A stretch of 64,000 nucleotides of DNA. Source: Streptomyces sp. A0642 (GTDB lineage Bacteria > Actinomycetota > Actinomycetes > Streptomycetales > Streptomycetaceae). Of the stretch, positions 1 through 7,322 are shown in pieces. Numbering within the stretch: position 1 is the first letter of the stretch; every line of letters begins with the position of its first letter. Location: assembly GCF_004795105.1 (NCBI RefSeq), contig NZ_SSBL01000007.1, positions 1 through 64,000 on the forward strand, read 5' to 3'. The position numbers were made by a program, and so were the translations under genes. Under the pieces are notes generated by a model. It was not told the DNA's origin and did not search any database. It was given only the letters and a program-made list of their open reading frames with translations.

Positions 1-696
1 GAGAGCGGCGCGCCCGATCGCACGGGCCGCGACCCGGCGGTCCCCCACGGCGTGCGCGGCGGCCTCGTCGGCGCAGCGCTCCAGCGCGTATCCGAGGGGG
101 GCGCGCAGAGCGCGCAGGGCCGGGTGGCAGCGTGCGGACAGTTCGGCGGCGACGAGGTACAGGTGGTGGTGACCGGCCAGGTGGGCGCGTTCGTGGGCGA
201 GCAGGGCCTCCCGCTCGGCGGGGTCGAGGGCGTGCAGCATGCCGGTGGTGACGACGATCCGGCCGGGGCTGCCGGGCCGTCCGGGAAGCGCGTAGGCGTC
301 CGGTCGGCTGTCGTGCAGGACGGCCAGCTCCTCCCCGTCGCTCCGGGCCGGGCGGACCCGCTGGAGCTGGGCCCAGTGGCCGCGCACCGCACGCGCCACG
401 GCGGCGGCGCAGCCCGCGATCAGGGCCAGGGCGGCGGCCGCGAGCGGGACGGCCGCGGCCGGTGCGGCCGCGGCGAGGGGATGGACGAAATCGCCGGCCG
501 CCGCGACGGCGGACAGCCGGCCGGCACCGGGAATCACCAGCAACGCCAGGGCGATCAGGGTGCACAGCGCGAGGCCGGCGCCGGTCGCGGCGAGGAGCCG
601 CACGGCCCGTGCGGGGGCCAGGGCGTCGGCGAGCCGACGGGCGGCGGGAACGACGACGAAGGGCACCAGCAGCGGAACCCACACGGCGTAGATCAC
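1..696 (-). CDS. M56 family (BlaR1/MecR1-like) membrane metallopeptidase, C-terminus cut by window edge
   Basis: Membrane zinc peptidase of the type that senses an envelope signal and relieves a BlaI-type repressor. The GTG start at 696 overlaps the stop of the blaI-like gene by four bases (GTGA), so the two are translationally coupled. The visible 232 residues show a hydrophobic N-terminal helix (about 3-16), further hydrophobic segments near 34-53 and 75-98, and the zinc motif HERAH at residues 168-172 followed by helices with a CADEAAA stretch. The M56 core is complete enough to recognise. Whether a penicillin-binding sensor domain follows cannot be seen; short Streptomyces M56 proteins (about 300 aa) usually lack one. 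Inducer unknown. Confidence 0.85.
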   Translation of the reverse strand, partial: MIYAVWVPLLVPFVVVPAARRLADALAPARAVRLLAATGAGLALCTLIALALLVIPGAGRLSAVAAAGDFVHPLAAAAPAAAVPLAAAALALIAGCAAAVARAVRGHWAQLQRVRPARSDGEELAVLHDSRPDAYALPGRPGSPGRIVVTTGMLHALDPAEREALLAHERAHLAGHHHLYLVAAELSARCHPALRALRAPLGYALERCADEAAAHAVGDRRVAARAIGRAAL

Positions 697-1199
697 CGGG
701 TGTCACCGTCGAGGAGATCGCGCAGCAGCCGCTCGTCCTCGTCCGTGAGCTGGGAGACGAACCGGGCCAGTACCGTGCCGCGGTCCTGCTCCTTGCGCAG
801 TTCGCTGTGCATCCGGCGGGCGGTCAGTCCGGCCACGTCCTCGGTGGGCGTGTACGCGAACCCCCGCCCGGACCTGCTGCGGGTGACCGCGCCCTTCTCG
901 TAGAGGCGCGACAGGATCGTGGTCACGGTGGTGCGGGCCAGTTCCGTCGCGACGGCACTCTGGACCTGGCCGGGGGTGAGCGGGGTGCCGGCCGCCCAGA
1001 GGGCGGCGAGAATCGTCGACTCCAGTTCGCCGGAGGGACGTCGCTCGGCGGCAGCGCGTTCGCGGCCGGGCGGGCCCGCAGCCGGTCCGGCGGGGCCGCC
1101 CTGCGGTCCGGGAGCGGTCGGCGGCATCGGTTCGGAGGCCGGCGCGCCGGACGGGCGGCGGGCGGATTCCCCGCCCGATATCCCGTTCGCCTGGGACAT
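693..1199 (-). CDS. BlaI/MecI/CopY-family transcriptional repressor
   Basis: 168-aa winged-helix repressor. The first 50 or so residues are a low-complexity Pro/Gly/Ala-rich tail; the DNA-binding domain follows at about 57-130, with the typical LxxLWxxG opening (ILAALWAAG) and a recognition helix TVTTILSRLYEKG. The C-terminus carries the acidic helix (LTDEDERLLRDLLDG) that mediates dimerisation in this family. Known members bind TACA-N4-TGTA-like dyads and are cleaved or released after the partner M56 protein is activated. Two such dyads lie just upstream at 1227-1257, shared with the divergent DedA gene, so the protein probably represses both itself and the dedA-pap2 operon. The long N-terminal extension could mean a later start; no internal start has a better ribosome binding site. 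Confidence 0.88.
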   Translation of the reverse strand: MSQANGISGGESARRPSGAPASEPMPPTAPGPQGGPAGPAAGPPGRERAAAERRPSGELESTILAALWAAGTPLTPGQVQSAVATELARTTVTTILSRLYEKGAVTRSRSGRGFAYTPTEDVAGLTARRMHSELRKEQDRGTVLARFVSQLTDEDERLLRDLLDGDTR

Positions 1200-1226
1200 G
1201 GGAACTCTCCTCCCCGTTCGGGCGTC

Positions 1227-1238
1227 TACAGTGATGTA
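1227..1238. promoter_or_regulatory. BlaI-type operator, site 1
   Basis: Dyad TACAGTGATGTA (TACA-N4-TGTA), matching the known BlaI/MecI operator core. It lies 28 bp upstream of the repressor start and 76 bp upstream of the DedA start. Confidence 0.75.
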
Positions 1239-1245
1239 GACCGTC

Positions 1246-1257
1246 TACACCACTGTA
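1246..1257. promoter_or_regulatory. BlaI-type operator, site 2
   Basis: Second dyad TACACCACTGTA, 19 bp downstream of site 1 (start to start). Paired sites placed roughly two helical turns apart between divergent genes suit cooperative binding of two repressor dimers and joint control of the repressor/M56 genes and the dedA-pap2 pair. Confidence 0.75.
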
Positions 1258-1313
1258 GTCAGTCGGGCGTTCCCGCGGAGCCGCCCGCTCACCATTATGG
1301 GAGACCCGCCACC

Positions 1314-1982
1314 GTGTCCGTACTTTCGTCGGCCCCGCCGCCCCTGGCCGTGAACCTGCTGGATGCCGGTTCGCTGCTGAGTACGTTCGGCGCGCTCGGC
1401 ATCGCCGTCGTGCTCTTCGCCGAGACGGGGCTGCTGGCGGGCTTCTTCCTCCCCGGCGACTCCCTGCTGTTCACGGCAGGTCTCCTGTGCGTGCCCGGCA
1501 CGCACGGGCCGGTCGGACTGTCGTTGCCGCAGGTGCTCACGGCCGCGACGGCCGGTGCACTGCTCGGCGCCCAGACGGGCTACTGGATCGGCCGGCGCGG
1601 CGGCCGGGCGCTGCTCGCCCGCGGCGGCGCCGAACGGCTCCGCCAGGGCGCCGCGCGCGCCGAGGGGCTGCTCGCCAGGTACGGCCATGGCCGCGCCATC
1701 GTGCTGGCACGCTTCGTCCCCGTGGTGCGCACCGTGCTCAACCCCCTGGCCGGGGCGCTGGGCGTCCCGGTGCGGTCGTTCACCCTGTGGCAGGCCGTCG
1801 GCGGGGTGGCCTGGACGGCCGGACTGGTCCTCGCCGGGTACGGCCTGGGCGCCTCCGTGCCGAACGTCGACCGGTACCTGCTGCCGATCGTCGCCGTGGT
1901 GGTCGCCGTCTCCCTCATTCCGCTCGCCGCCGAACTGGTCCGCTCCCGCGCCCGGCGCACCACCGAAGGAGATGCACCTTGA
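1314..1982 (+). CDS. DedA family membrane protein (putative undecaprenyl phosphate translocase)
   Basis: 222-aa polytopic membrane protein. The GTG start at 1314 has a GGGAG box 11 bases upstream; this gives the normal DedA length. Visible family signatures are the N-terminal hydrophobic segment followed by GFFLPGDSLLF (typical E/G-x-x-P-G-[ED] re-entrant motif), GAQTGYWIGRRGG, and RFVPVVRTVLNPLAGALGVP, which contains the conserved arginine pair. Two or three more helices end the protein. DedA proteins such as UptA/DedA flip undecaprenyl phosphate or phospholipid. The next gene, a PAP2 phosphatase, overlaps by one base, so both likely serve lipid-carrier recycling under the BlaI-type repressor. 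Substrate is inferred, not shown. Confidence 0.85.
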   Translation: MSVLSSAPPPLAVNLLDAGSLLSTFGALGIAVVLFAETGLLAGFFLPGDSLLFTAGLLCVPGTHGPVGLSLPQVLTAATAGALLGAQTGYWIGRRGGRALLARGGAERLRQGAARAEGLLARYGHGRAIVLARFVPVVRTVLNPLAGALGVPVRSFTLWQAVGGVAWTAGLVLAGYGLGASVPNVDRYLLPIVAVVVAVSLIPLAAELVRSRARRTTEGDAP

Positions 1983-2584
1983 TGCCGCTCGCCTCCGCCG
2001 CCTCCTCGATCGACGGCGGTTTCTACACGTGGGTCACCGAACTGGCCCAGCGTTCACCGGCCCCGCTGGACTCGGCCGTCCGCATCTGGTCGGACTACGG
2101 ACCGGCCCTGTTCGCCCTGCTCATGCTCGTGGCCTGGTGGCGCTCCCGCACGGCTGATCCCGCGCGCACCGCCATGGCCCTGTGCACCCCCCTGGTCGTG
2201 GTGGCCGCGTATCTGGTCAACGACCTGGTCAAGTCGGTCATCCACGAGCAGCGGCCCTGCCGGACGCTGCATGTCGTGACGGTGGAGGCATGTCCCGCGC
2301 CCGGTGACTGGTCGTTCCCCAGCAATCACGCGGCCATCGCGGCGGCCGCGGCGGCGGCGATCTGGCTGAGCGACCGACGGCTCGGGGCGGTGGCCTGTGT
2401 CGCCGCGCTGGCGATGGGCGCCTCCCGGGTCTGGGTCGGCGCGCACTACCCGCACGATGTGATGCTCGGGCTGCTGGTCGGCGTCCTGGTCGCCTGGCCG
2501 CTGACGCTCGCGGCCCGCCGCTGCGCGCCCGCGGTGGTGCGGTTGCGGGACAGCCGGCTGCGCCCGCTGGTGGCGGCGGGCTGA
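1982..2584 (+). CDS. PAP2 family phosphatase (undecaprenyl-diphosphatase-like)
   Basis: 200-aa integral membrane phosphatase. Its ATG overlaps the TGA of the DedA gene (TGATG), indicating translational coupling. All three PAP2 motifs are present in order: KSVIHEQRPC (K-x6-RP), PSNHA (PSxH) and SRVWVGAHYPHDV (SR-x5-H-x3-D), set among four or five hydrophobic segments. This is the size and layout of PgpB/BcrC-type enzymes that dephosphorylate C55-PP, phosphatidylglycerol phosphate or diacylglycerol pyrophosphate on the outer face of the membrane. Its operon partner DedA suggests C55-PP hydrolysis followed by C55-P return. Phosphatidic acid as substrate remains possible. Confidence 0.87.
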   Translation: MPLASAASSIDGGFYTWVTELAQRSPAPLDSAVRIWSDYGPALFALLMLVAWWRSRTADPARTAMALCTPLVVVAAYLVNDLVKSVIHEQRPCRTLHVVTVEACPAPGDWSFPSNHAAIAAAAAAAIWLSDRRLGAVACVAALAMGASRVWVGAHYPHDVMLGLLVGVLVAWPLTLAARRCAPAVVRLRDSRLRPLVAAG

Positions 2585-2780
2585 GGGGGGAAGCGTGGCC
2601 CGCAAACATGTCTCGCGCCCGGACCGAAGGCGCACCTTCACCTCCGGGCGGGCCAGGCGTTCACCCGAGACGGGCCATGACCGGAACACTCAGGGGCGGT
2701 CGACGGGCGAAACCGCGGGCACGTGAACCCACGAGCGGTGGGTGACCATCCCCTGCGGGACGCACCCGGGGCGGGCCTCC

Positions 2781-2807
2781 GGCCGGGCCCGTGCACCGGG
2801 CCGGGCC
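2781..2807. terminator. Probable bidirectional terminator hairpin
   Basis: GC-rich inverted repeat with a 6-bp inner stem, one mismatch and a 4-bp outer stem around a TGCA loop. It sits immediately after the stop of the leftward DUF6191-like gene and downstream of the rightward PAP2 gene. Confidence 0.5.
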
Positions 2808-3122
2808 TTACCGCCGGCGCAGGCGGATGACGGCGCGGCCGCCGTCCAGGTCGACGGTGGAGCGGTGGGGCGGGGCACCGTCCTCCTCGTCGTCGCGCAG
2901 CAGCAGCGCGCTCCGGCGTTCCTTGAGCTCGCTCTGCTTGCCGGGGGAGAACGTCGCGTGCAGCTGCTCGAATCCGGTGGCCGAGATCTGGCCCTGGCGG
3001 GCGCTGTTGCGCCACGGCAGCAGGCCGGCCTTTCCTGCGCGGAGCAGCAGCTGGTCGACGAAGGCGGCGAGGGTCAGGCCGATCACCAGTCCGGGCAGCG
3101 TCATCATGGCGGCGAATTCCAT
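2808..3122 (-). CDS. Small membrane protein (DUF6191-like)
   Basis: 104-aa protein beginning MEFAAMMTLPG. One hydrophobic segment at about residues 6-22 is followed by a basic, charged cytoplasmic tail (SPGKQSELKERRS, RDDEEDG) and a C-terminal VDLDGGRAVIRLRRR. The composition and motif GFEQLHATFSPGKQSE resemble a small Streptomyces family annotated DUF6191, of unknown function. The start at 3122 was preferred to an upstream in-frame option because it puts the hydrophobic helix at the N-terminus. It stands alone between convergent PAP2 and the terminator of the adh operon. I cannot assign a role. Confidence 0.7.
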   Translation of the reverse strand: MEFAAMMTLPGLVIGLTLAAFVDQLLLRAGKAGLLPWRNSARQGQISATGFEQLHATFSPGKQSELKERRSALLLRDDEEDGAPPHRSTVDLDGGRAVIRLRRR

Positions 3123-3170
3123 GCCCCGAGTATCCGTCCCGGGCGGTGCGGTGCGCATCGGCCGCAGGTA

Positions 3171-3215
3171 CGACCCTGCGGACCGGCGCACGCTGTGCGA
3201 CGGCCCGCAGGGTCG
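3171..3215. terminator. Terminator of the tetR-SDR-adh operon
   Basis: Eleven-base perfect stem (CGACCCTGCGG with its complement) enclosing an inner CGCAC/GTGCG stem. It lies 23-67 bp past the adh stop on the leftward strand. No T-tract, as usual in Streptomyces. Confidence 0.65.
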
Positions 3216-3237
3216 TGGGGCTCGAGGGCAGGGGCGG

Positions 3238-4278
3238 TCAGCCGTTGGGCAGAATGACCGCCCGGCCGTTGATCTTGCCCTCGTGCAGCCGTTCGTAGGC
3301 CAGCGGAGCCTCGTCCAGAGAGTACGTCTCGACGTGGACGTTCACGGCGCCCGCGTGGGCCAGTTCGAGGACCTCGGCCAGTTCGGACCTGGATCCCCAG
3401 TACGGGGCGGACACCGTCGTGTTGAACGGCAGGGAGCCGAAGCCCACGGGAAGGGCTCCGCCGCCGATACCGACGATCGTCACGTCGGAGTCGATCGCGG
3501 CCGCGGCGCCGGCCGTCGCGACGGTCGGCGGGGCGCCGACGAAGTCCAGAACCACCTGGGCACCGATGCCGCCCGTGAGCGCGCGGATCCGCTCCGCGGC
3601 GCGCTCGTCGGAGAGGACCGTCTCGTGTGCGCCGACGGTGCGGGCCAGGGCGAGCTTGTCCTCCGTGACATCGAGGGCGATGACCCGGACCGCCGTCAGG
3701 GCGCGCAGCAGCTGGATGGCGACGTGGCCGAGGCCGCCGGTGCCGATGACGACGGCGGTCGCGCCGGGGACCAGCTTCGGCAGGGAGCGCTTGATCGCGT
3801 GGTACGGGGTGAGGCCGGCGTCGGTGAGCGGCACAGCCTGCACCGGGTCGAGGCCGCCCAGCGGGACCAGGTGGCGCGGGTCGTCGACGATCATGTACTC
3901 GGCCATGGCGCCGGGAGATCCCAGGCCGGGCGGGTTGATGCCCAGCTCCTGGGCGCGCAGGCAGTAGTTCTCCTTGCCCTCGGCGCACTTGACGCACGTA
4001 CCGCAGCCCCACGGGCCGTAGACCGCGACGGACTCGCCGGCCGAGAACCCGGTGACGCCGTCGCCGAGGGCGGCGACGGTGCCGACGCCCTCGTGGCCGA
4101 GGGTCAGGGGCAGCGGGTAGGGGAACTGGTCCGCAGGCCAGCTCATGACGGCGATGTCCGAGTGGCAGACGCCTGCCGCGGTGACCTTCAGCAGCACCTG
4201 CCCGGGTCCGGGCTCCGGGTCGGGAACGTTGACGACCTCGGGCGCGGCGCCGATGGTGCGGTACTGGACGGCTTTCAT
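3238..4278 (-). CDS. Zinc-dependent NAD(P)+ alcohol dehydrogenase
   Basis: 346-aa medium-chain dehydrogenase. Catalytic zinc ligands are visible as C38 (GVCHSD) and H62-E63 (GHEGVG), and the structural zinc loop follows as four cysteines in GPWGCGTCVKCAEGKENYC. The Rossmann motif GTGGLGHVA begins the nucleotide-binding half near residue 178. The full-length match is to AdhP/AdhT-like alcohol dehydrogenases oxidising primary or aromatic alcohols. It is the last gene of a leftward operon after a TetR repressor and a short-chain dehydrogenase, so it may handle the same small alcohol/ketone substrate. The exact substrate cannot be read from sequence. Confidence 0.9.
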   Translation of the reverse strand: MKAVQYRTIGAAPEVVNVPDPEPGPGQVLLKVTAAGVCHSDIAVMSWPADQFPYPLPLTLGHEGVGTVAALGDGVTGFSAGESVAVYGPWGCGTCVKCAEGKENYCLRAQELGINPPGLGSPGAMAEYMIVDDPRHLVPLGGLDPVQAVPLTDAGLTPYHAIKRSLPKLVPGATAVVIGTGGLGHVAIQLLRALTAVRVIALDVTEDKLALARTVGAHETVLSDERAAERIRALTGGIGAQVVLDFVGAPPTVATAGAAAAIDSDVTIVGIGGGALPVGFGSLPFNTTVSAPYWGSRSELAEVLELAHAGAVNVHVETYSLDEAPLAYERLHEGKINGRAVILPNG

Positions 4279-4336
4279 GGGGTCCTCCTTGACCTCTCCT
4301 GCTTACTTTCTCGCCCCCCTGCCCCCCGGCCGCCAC

Positions 4337-5113
4337 TCAGGCGGCTGAGTAGCCGCCGTCCACCAGGTGGTAGCTGCCGTGGATGAAGGAGGCGCGGTCG
4401 GAGAGCAGGAAGGCGGCGAGTTCCGCCACTTCCTCCGCCGTGCCGAGGCGTCCCGCCGGGTGCAGCGCGATCAGGTGGTCGCGGGCCGGACCCTCGGTGT
4501 CGCGGAGCAGCGGGGTGTCGATGAAGCCGGGGCCCACGGCGTTGACGCGGACGTTCTGCGCGGCGTACTCCAGGGCGGCCGTCTTGGTGAGGCCGACGAC
4601 TCCGTGCTTGGCGGCGACGTAGGCGGGCGAGCCGGCGAAGCCGTTGGTGCCGAGGATCGACGACATGTTGACGATGGCGCCGCCGCCCGCGGCGACGAGG
4701 GCGGGAAGTTCGTAGCGCATCGAGTAGAAGACGCCGCTCAAGTTCGTGGCGACGACGCGGTTCCAGTCCTCGACGGCGTACTCGCCGGTCGGGCTGCTCG
4801 GGCCGCCGATGCCGGCGTTGTTGACGGCGAGGTGCAGGGCGCCGAAGGTCTCGACGGCGAACCGCACACCCGCTTCGACGGAAGCGGGGTCGGTGACGTC
4901 CATGGCCACCGCGGCGGCCTTGGCGCCGGTGCTCTGCAGTGCGGCGACCGCCTTGCGGGCGCTCTGCTCGTCGTAGTCGGCCACGACGACGGACGCGCCG
5001 GCCGCGGCAAGCCGGTGGGCGAGCGCGAGGCCGATGCCGGAGGCTCCTCCGGTGACGAGTGCGGTGCGGCCGGCGAACTCCTGCTCGGCGGGGGCGGTGG
5101 TGGTGGTGCTCAT
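4337..5113 (-). CDS. Short-chain dehydrogenase/reductase (SDR), classical type
   Basis: 258-aa classical SDR. Cofactor motif TGGASGIG is near residue 19, NNAG follows, and the catalytic Ser...Tyr-x3-Lys is seen as NMSSILG and YVAAK. ADYDEQ after the second strand has the acidic residue typical of NAD(H) preference. The C-terminus HGSYHLVDGGYSA is typical of 3-oxoacyl reductase/cyclohexanol dehydrogenase-like SDRs. The ATG at 5113 overlaps the stop of tetR by four bases (ATGA), so it is coupled to the regulator; adh follows 58 bp downstream. Likely a secondary alcohol/ketone oxidoreductase induced when the TetR protein is released. Confidence 0.9.
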   Translation of the reverse strand: MSTTTTAPAEQEFAGRTALVTGGASGIGLALAHRLAAAGASVVVADYDEQSARKAVAALQSTGAKAAAVAMDVTDPASVEAGVRFAVETFGALHLAVNNAGIGGPSSPTGEYAVEDWNRVVATNLSGVFYSMRYELPALVAAGGGAIVNMSSILGTNGFAGSPAYVAAKHGVVGLTKTAALEYAAQNVRVNAVGPGFIDTPLLRDTEGPARDHLIALHPAGRLGTAEEVAELAAFLLSDRASFIHGSYHLVDGGYSAA

Positions 5114-5781
5114 GATGGTGCGTTTCCTTCCGTGGTGCTGCGTGACGCCGGTCCGGCGGGGGCCTGCGTGAGCAGGTCTGCCGCGAGGGCGTCGAATGCC
5201 TGCTCGACGAGTCGGGGCAACTCCTCGGGACGGCCTCCGCGCACCCAGGCGGCCTGGGCTGCGAGGAGCGCGCCGGCTCCGGCGGCGACTGTCACGGCGG
5301 CGCGGATGTCCTGCCGGGGGTCGGCTCCGAGCCGTTCGGCGACGATGGCGACCGACTCCTCCTGGGCGTCCACGCGGATGTGGTGGAACGCCGCGTAGAG
5401 GGTCGGCTCGCGCTCGGCGAGGACCAGCAGTTCGAAGATCCTCGGGCGGCGGTGCCAGGCCTCCGCCTCGGGGTCCGCCAGCCAGTCCAGAACGGCCCGG
5501 CGGTAGGCGGTGAGAGGGGGTTCCCCGGCGGGGCGGGCCCGCAGGGCGTCGTTGATCCGGTCTCCGTCGCCGCGGACCGAGTCCAGAACGGCGGCCTCCT
5601 TGCTCGCGAAGTACCGGCTGAACGTGCGCCGGTCGACGTCCGCGTGGGCCGCGATCTCCTCGACCGTCACGTCCCTCAGACCCCGGTCGAGCACGAGCTC
5701 GAAGGCGGCCTGGGCCAGCGTGTCCCGGGTCCGGCGCGCCTTGCGGCTCCGCCTCTCCGGGGTCGTCCGTTCCCGATTCAT
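5110..5781 (-). CDS. TetR family transcriptional regulator
   Basis: 223-aa one-component repressor. The helix-turn-helix is at about residues 20-60 (LRDVTVEEIAAHADVDRRTFSRYFASKEAAVLD); the C-terminal ligand domain is helical and ends in an acidic/Pro tail. ATG 5781 is used; an in-frame GTG at 5796 adds five residues, and neither has a clear ribosome binding site, so a nearly leaderless message is possible. First gene of the tetR-SDR-adh operon, with a 34-bp palindrome 22 bp upstream of the start that is almost certainly its operator. Autoregulation and control of the dehydrogenases is the simplest reading. Ligand unknown, perhaps an alcohol, aldehyde or ketone. Confidence 0.9.
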   Translation of the reverse strand: MNRERTTPERRSRKARRTRDTLAQAAFELVLDRGLRDVTVEEIAAHADVDRRTFSRYFASKEAAVLDSVRGDGDRINDALRARPAGEPPLTAYRRAVLDWLADPEAEAWHRRPRIFELLVLAEREPTLYAAFHHIRVDAQEESVAIVAERLGADPRQDIRAAVTVAAGAGALLAAQAAWVRGGRPEELPRLVEQAFDALAADLLTQAPAGPASRSTTEGNAPS

Positions 5782-5802
5782 AACTGCACCGTACACCTAA
5801 AA

Positions 5803-5836
5803 ATGTCCCACCGCGACAAACGTCGCGTTGGGACAT
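5803..5836. promoter_or_regulatory. TetR operator palindrome
   Basis: Inverted repeat with 15-base arms, 14 of 15 matching: ATGTCCCACCGCGAC, spacer AAAC, then GTCGCGTTGGGACAT. Its position just upstream of the tetR start and its TGTCCCA/TGGGACA outer halves fit a TetR operator covering the promoter. The only gene on the other side ends here (SpoIIE, same strand), so control should be of the tetR operon alone. Confidence 0.8.
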
Positions 5837-5896
5837 GTGGCTCTCGGGGGTGGGTGGTTCCGGGTGCCGCCGCGGGCCGGGGCAGGGGCCGGGCCG

Positions 5897-7111
5897 TCAG
5901 CGCCCGCCGCACGTCTCCACGGTGCGTCGCGCGCCGTGGCCCGGCGTCGTGATCAGCTCGTGGCCGCCCGACGGCGTCCGGCGCAGTGCGAGCGCGGCGA
6001 TGTCGTCGCGCCGTACGCCTCCGGAGAACTCCTCCAGGTCGGCGCTGAGCGCGTCGAGCAGCTCACGGGGGCACAGGCGGGCCCAGCGGCTCAGCCGGGT
6101 GTCCAGCGGGTAGAAGGTCCCGGCCGCGTCACGGGCCTCGGTGACTCCGTCGGTGAACATGAGGAGCGTGGCGCCGGGCGGGAAGTCCAGCCATTCGGTG
6201 AGACGGGCGTCGCTGCTGAGCTCCGCCATGCCCAGCGGGACCGACGTACGGCGCAGCGGGACCGGGGACGCCACTCCGTCGTGCAGGAGCCGGGGCGGTA
6301 GATGCCCGCAGTTGACGGCCTGCACGCGCCCCTCGCCGTCGAAACCGAGGACCAGAGCCGTGACGAAGCGCTCGATCTCGCCGGTCTGCGCGGAGAAGGC
6401 GTTGTGCCGGGCGACCGCGTCCTCCAGGGCGTCGACGACTCCGGTCAGGGAGGGCTCGCGAATCGCCGCCTCCCGGAAGGCGCCGAGTACGGCGAAGCCG
6501 GCCCCGATCGCCGCGAGCCCCTTGCCCTGGACGTCCCCGATGATCACACGCGTGCCGTAGGGCGACTGGACGACCTCGTAGATGTCGCCGCCGACCAGCC
6601 GGTCCTCCTCGATCGGCGCATAGGTGCCGTGGGCGACGACCTGGTCGGTCAGGATGGGCAGCGGACGCAGGATCTGACGCTGGAGTGCGACGGCGGCGGA
6701 GCGGAGCCTGGCGATCTCGGTGGCGTGGCGGATGCGCAGCGCGCAGGCGCCGACGCCGAGGAAACAGGCGAGCACCGTGAAGACGACGCTGCTGGTGATG
6801 TCCCAGAACGTCCCGCCGGTCACGATCCGCGAGGTGACGGCCACCGCCATGATCCAGGAGGCCACACCCACCGTCTGCCGGATCGTCGCGAAGACCGAGA
6901 CGAGTGCCGGCACGACGACCAGCAGCGGCACGAGGCGCAGGTCGTCGCCGGACCCGATGTCGAGCAGGACGATCAGCGCGGTCAGCAACGCCAGACCACC
7001 GAACAGTGCCCGGTTGCCGACGCGCGGCGCCCGGACGGCGGCCTCGCTCGCTTCCGTATCCGTGAGCTCTGCTCCACGCGTCGTCGACAGGTGCCGGAGC
7101 CCGATGGTCAC
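5897..7111 (-). CDS. Membrane-bound SpoIIE-like PP2C serine phosphatase
   Basis: 404-aa protein. GTG 7111 follows a strong GGGAGGAAT box. The N-terminal third holds about four hydrophobic segments (roughly residues 35-50, 58-80, 85-105, 115-135), followed by a short coiled linker with HATEIARLRSAAVALQRQIL and a PP2C/SpoIIE domain from about 150 to 390. Metal-binding residues are intact: GGD at about 174-176 (GGDIYEV), IGDVQGKG, TDGVTEA with D321, and RRDDIAAL near the C-terminus. Such proteins dephosphorylate anti-anti-sigma factors in response to membrane signals. The sigF-like gene lies about 3.4 kb away, but no anti-sigma pair is in the window, so the partner is unknown. Confidence 0.9.
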   Translation of the reverse strand: MTIGLRHLSTTRGAELTDTEASEAAVRAPRVGNRALFGGLALLTALIVLLDIGSGDDLRLVPLLVVVPALVSVFATIRQTVGVASWIMAVAVTSRIVTGGTFWDITSSVVFTVLACFLGVGACALRIRHATEIARLRSAAVALQRQILRPLPILTDQVVAHGTYAPIEEDRLVGGDIYEVVQSPYGTRVIIGDVQGKGLAAIGAGFAVLGAFREAAIREPSLTGVVDALEDAVARHNAFSAQTGEIERFVTALVLGFDGEGRVQAVNCGHLPPRLLHDGVASPVPLRRTSVPLGMAELSSDARLTEWLDFPPGATLLMFTDGVTEARDAAGTFYPLDTRLSRWARLCPRELLDALSADLEEFSGGVRRDDIAALALRRTPSGGHELITTPGHGARRTVETCGGR

Positions 7112-7240
7112 GGCCGCATTCCTCCCGGGGTCTGCGCCGGACCGGCCCCGGCGTTCCCTCCGAGTACACCCCGGCAGCGCCGGGTGGCACACGAGGCTTA
7201 CGGCCTCACCCGCCACGCCGAAGGTCCCGGAAGCGGCGCA

Positions 7241-7283
7241 GGCCTCGGCCTTCGGCCGCCCTGCGCGGGCCGAAGCCGAGGCC
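7241..7283. terminator. Terminator hairpin after the oxidoreductase-GNAT pair
   Basis: Long inverted repeat: GGCCTCGGCCTTCGGCC and GGCCGAAGCCGAGGCC pair over 16 bases with one bulged C and a 10-base loop. It lies 40-80 bp past the stop of the leftward GNAT gene. Confidence 0.75.
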
Positions 7284-7322
7284 CGTCCTCCCAGCTCCTC
7301 AAGTCCCCCGAAAGCCCCCGGA

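Noticed and set aside
462..1313. Extension of the DedA frame upstream to 462
   Set aside because: It runs antisense through the M56 and BlaI genes and across the operators; GTG 1314 has a ribosome binding site and gives family length.
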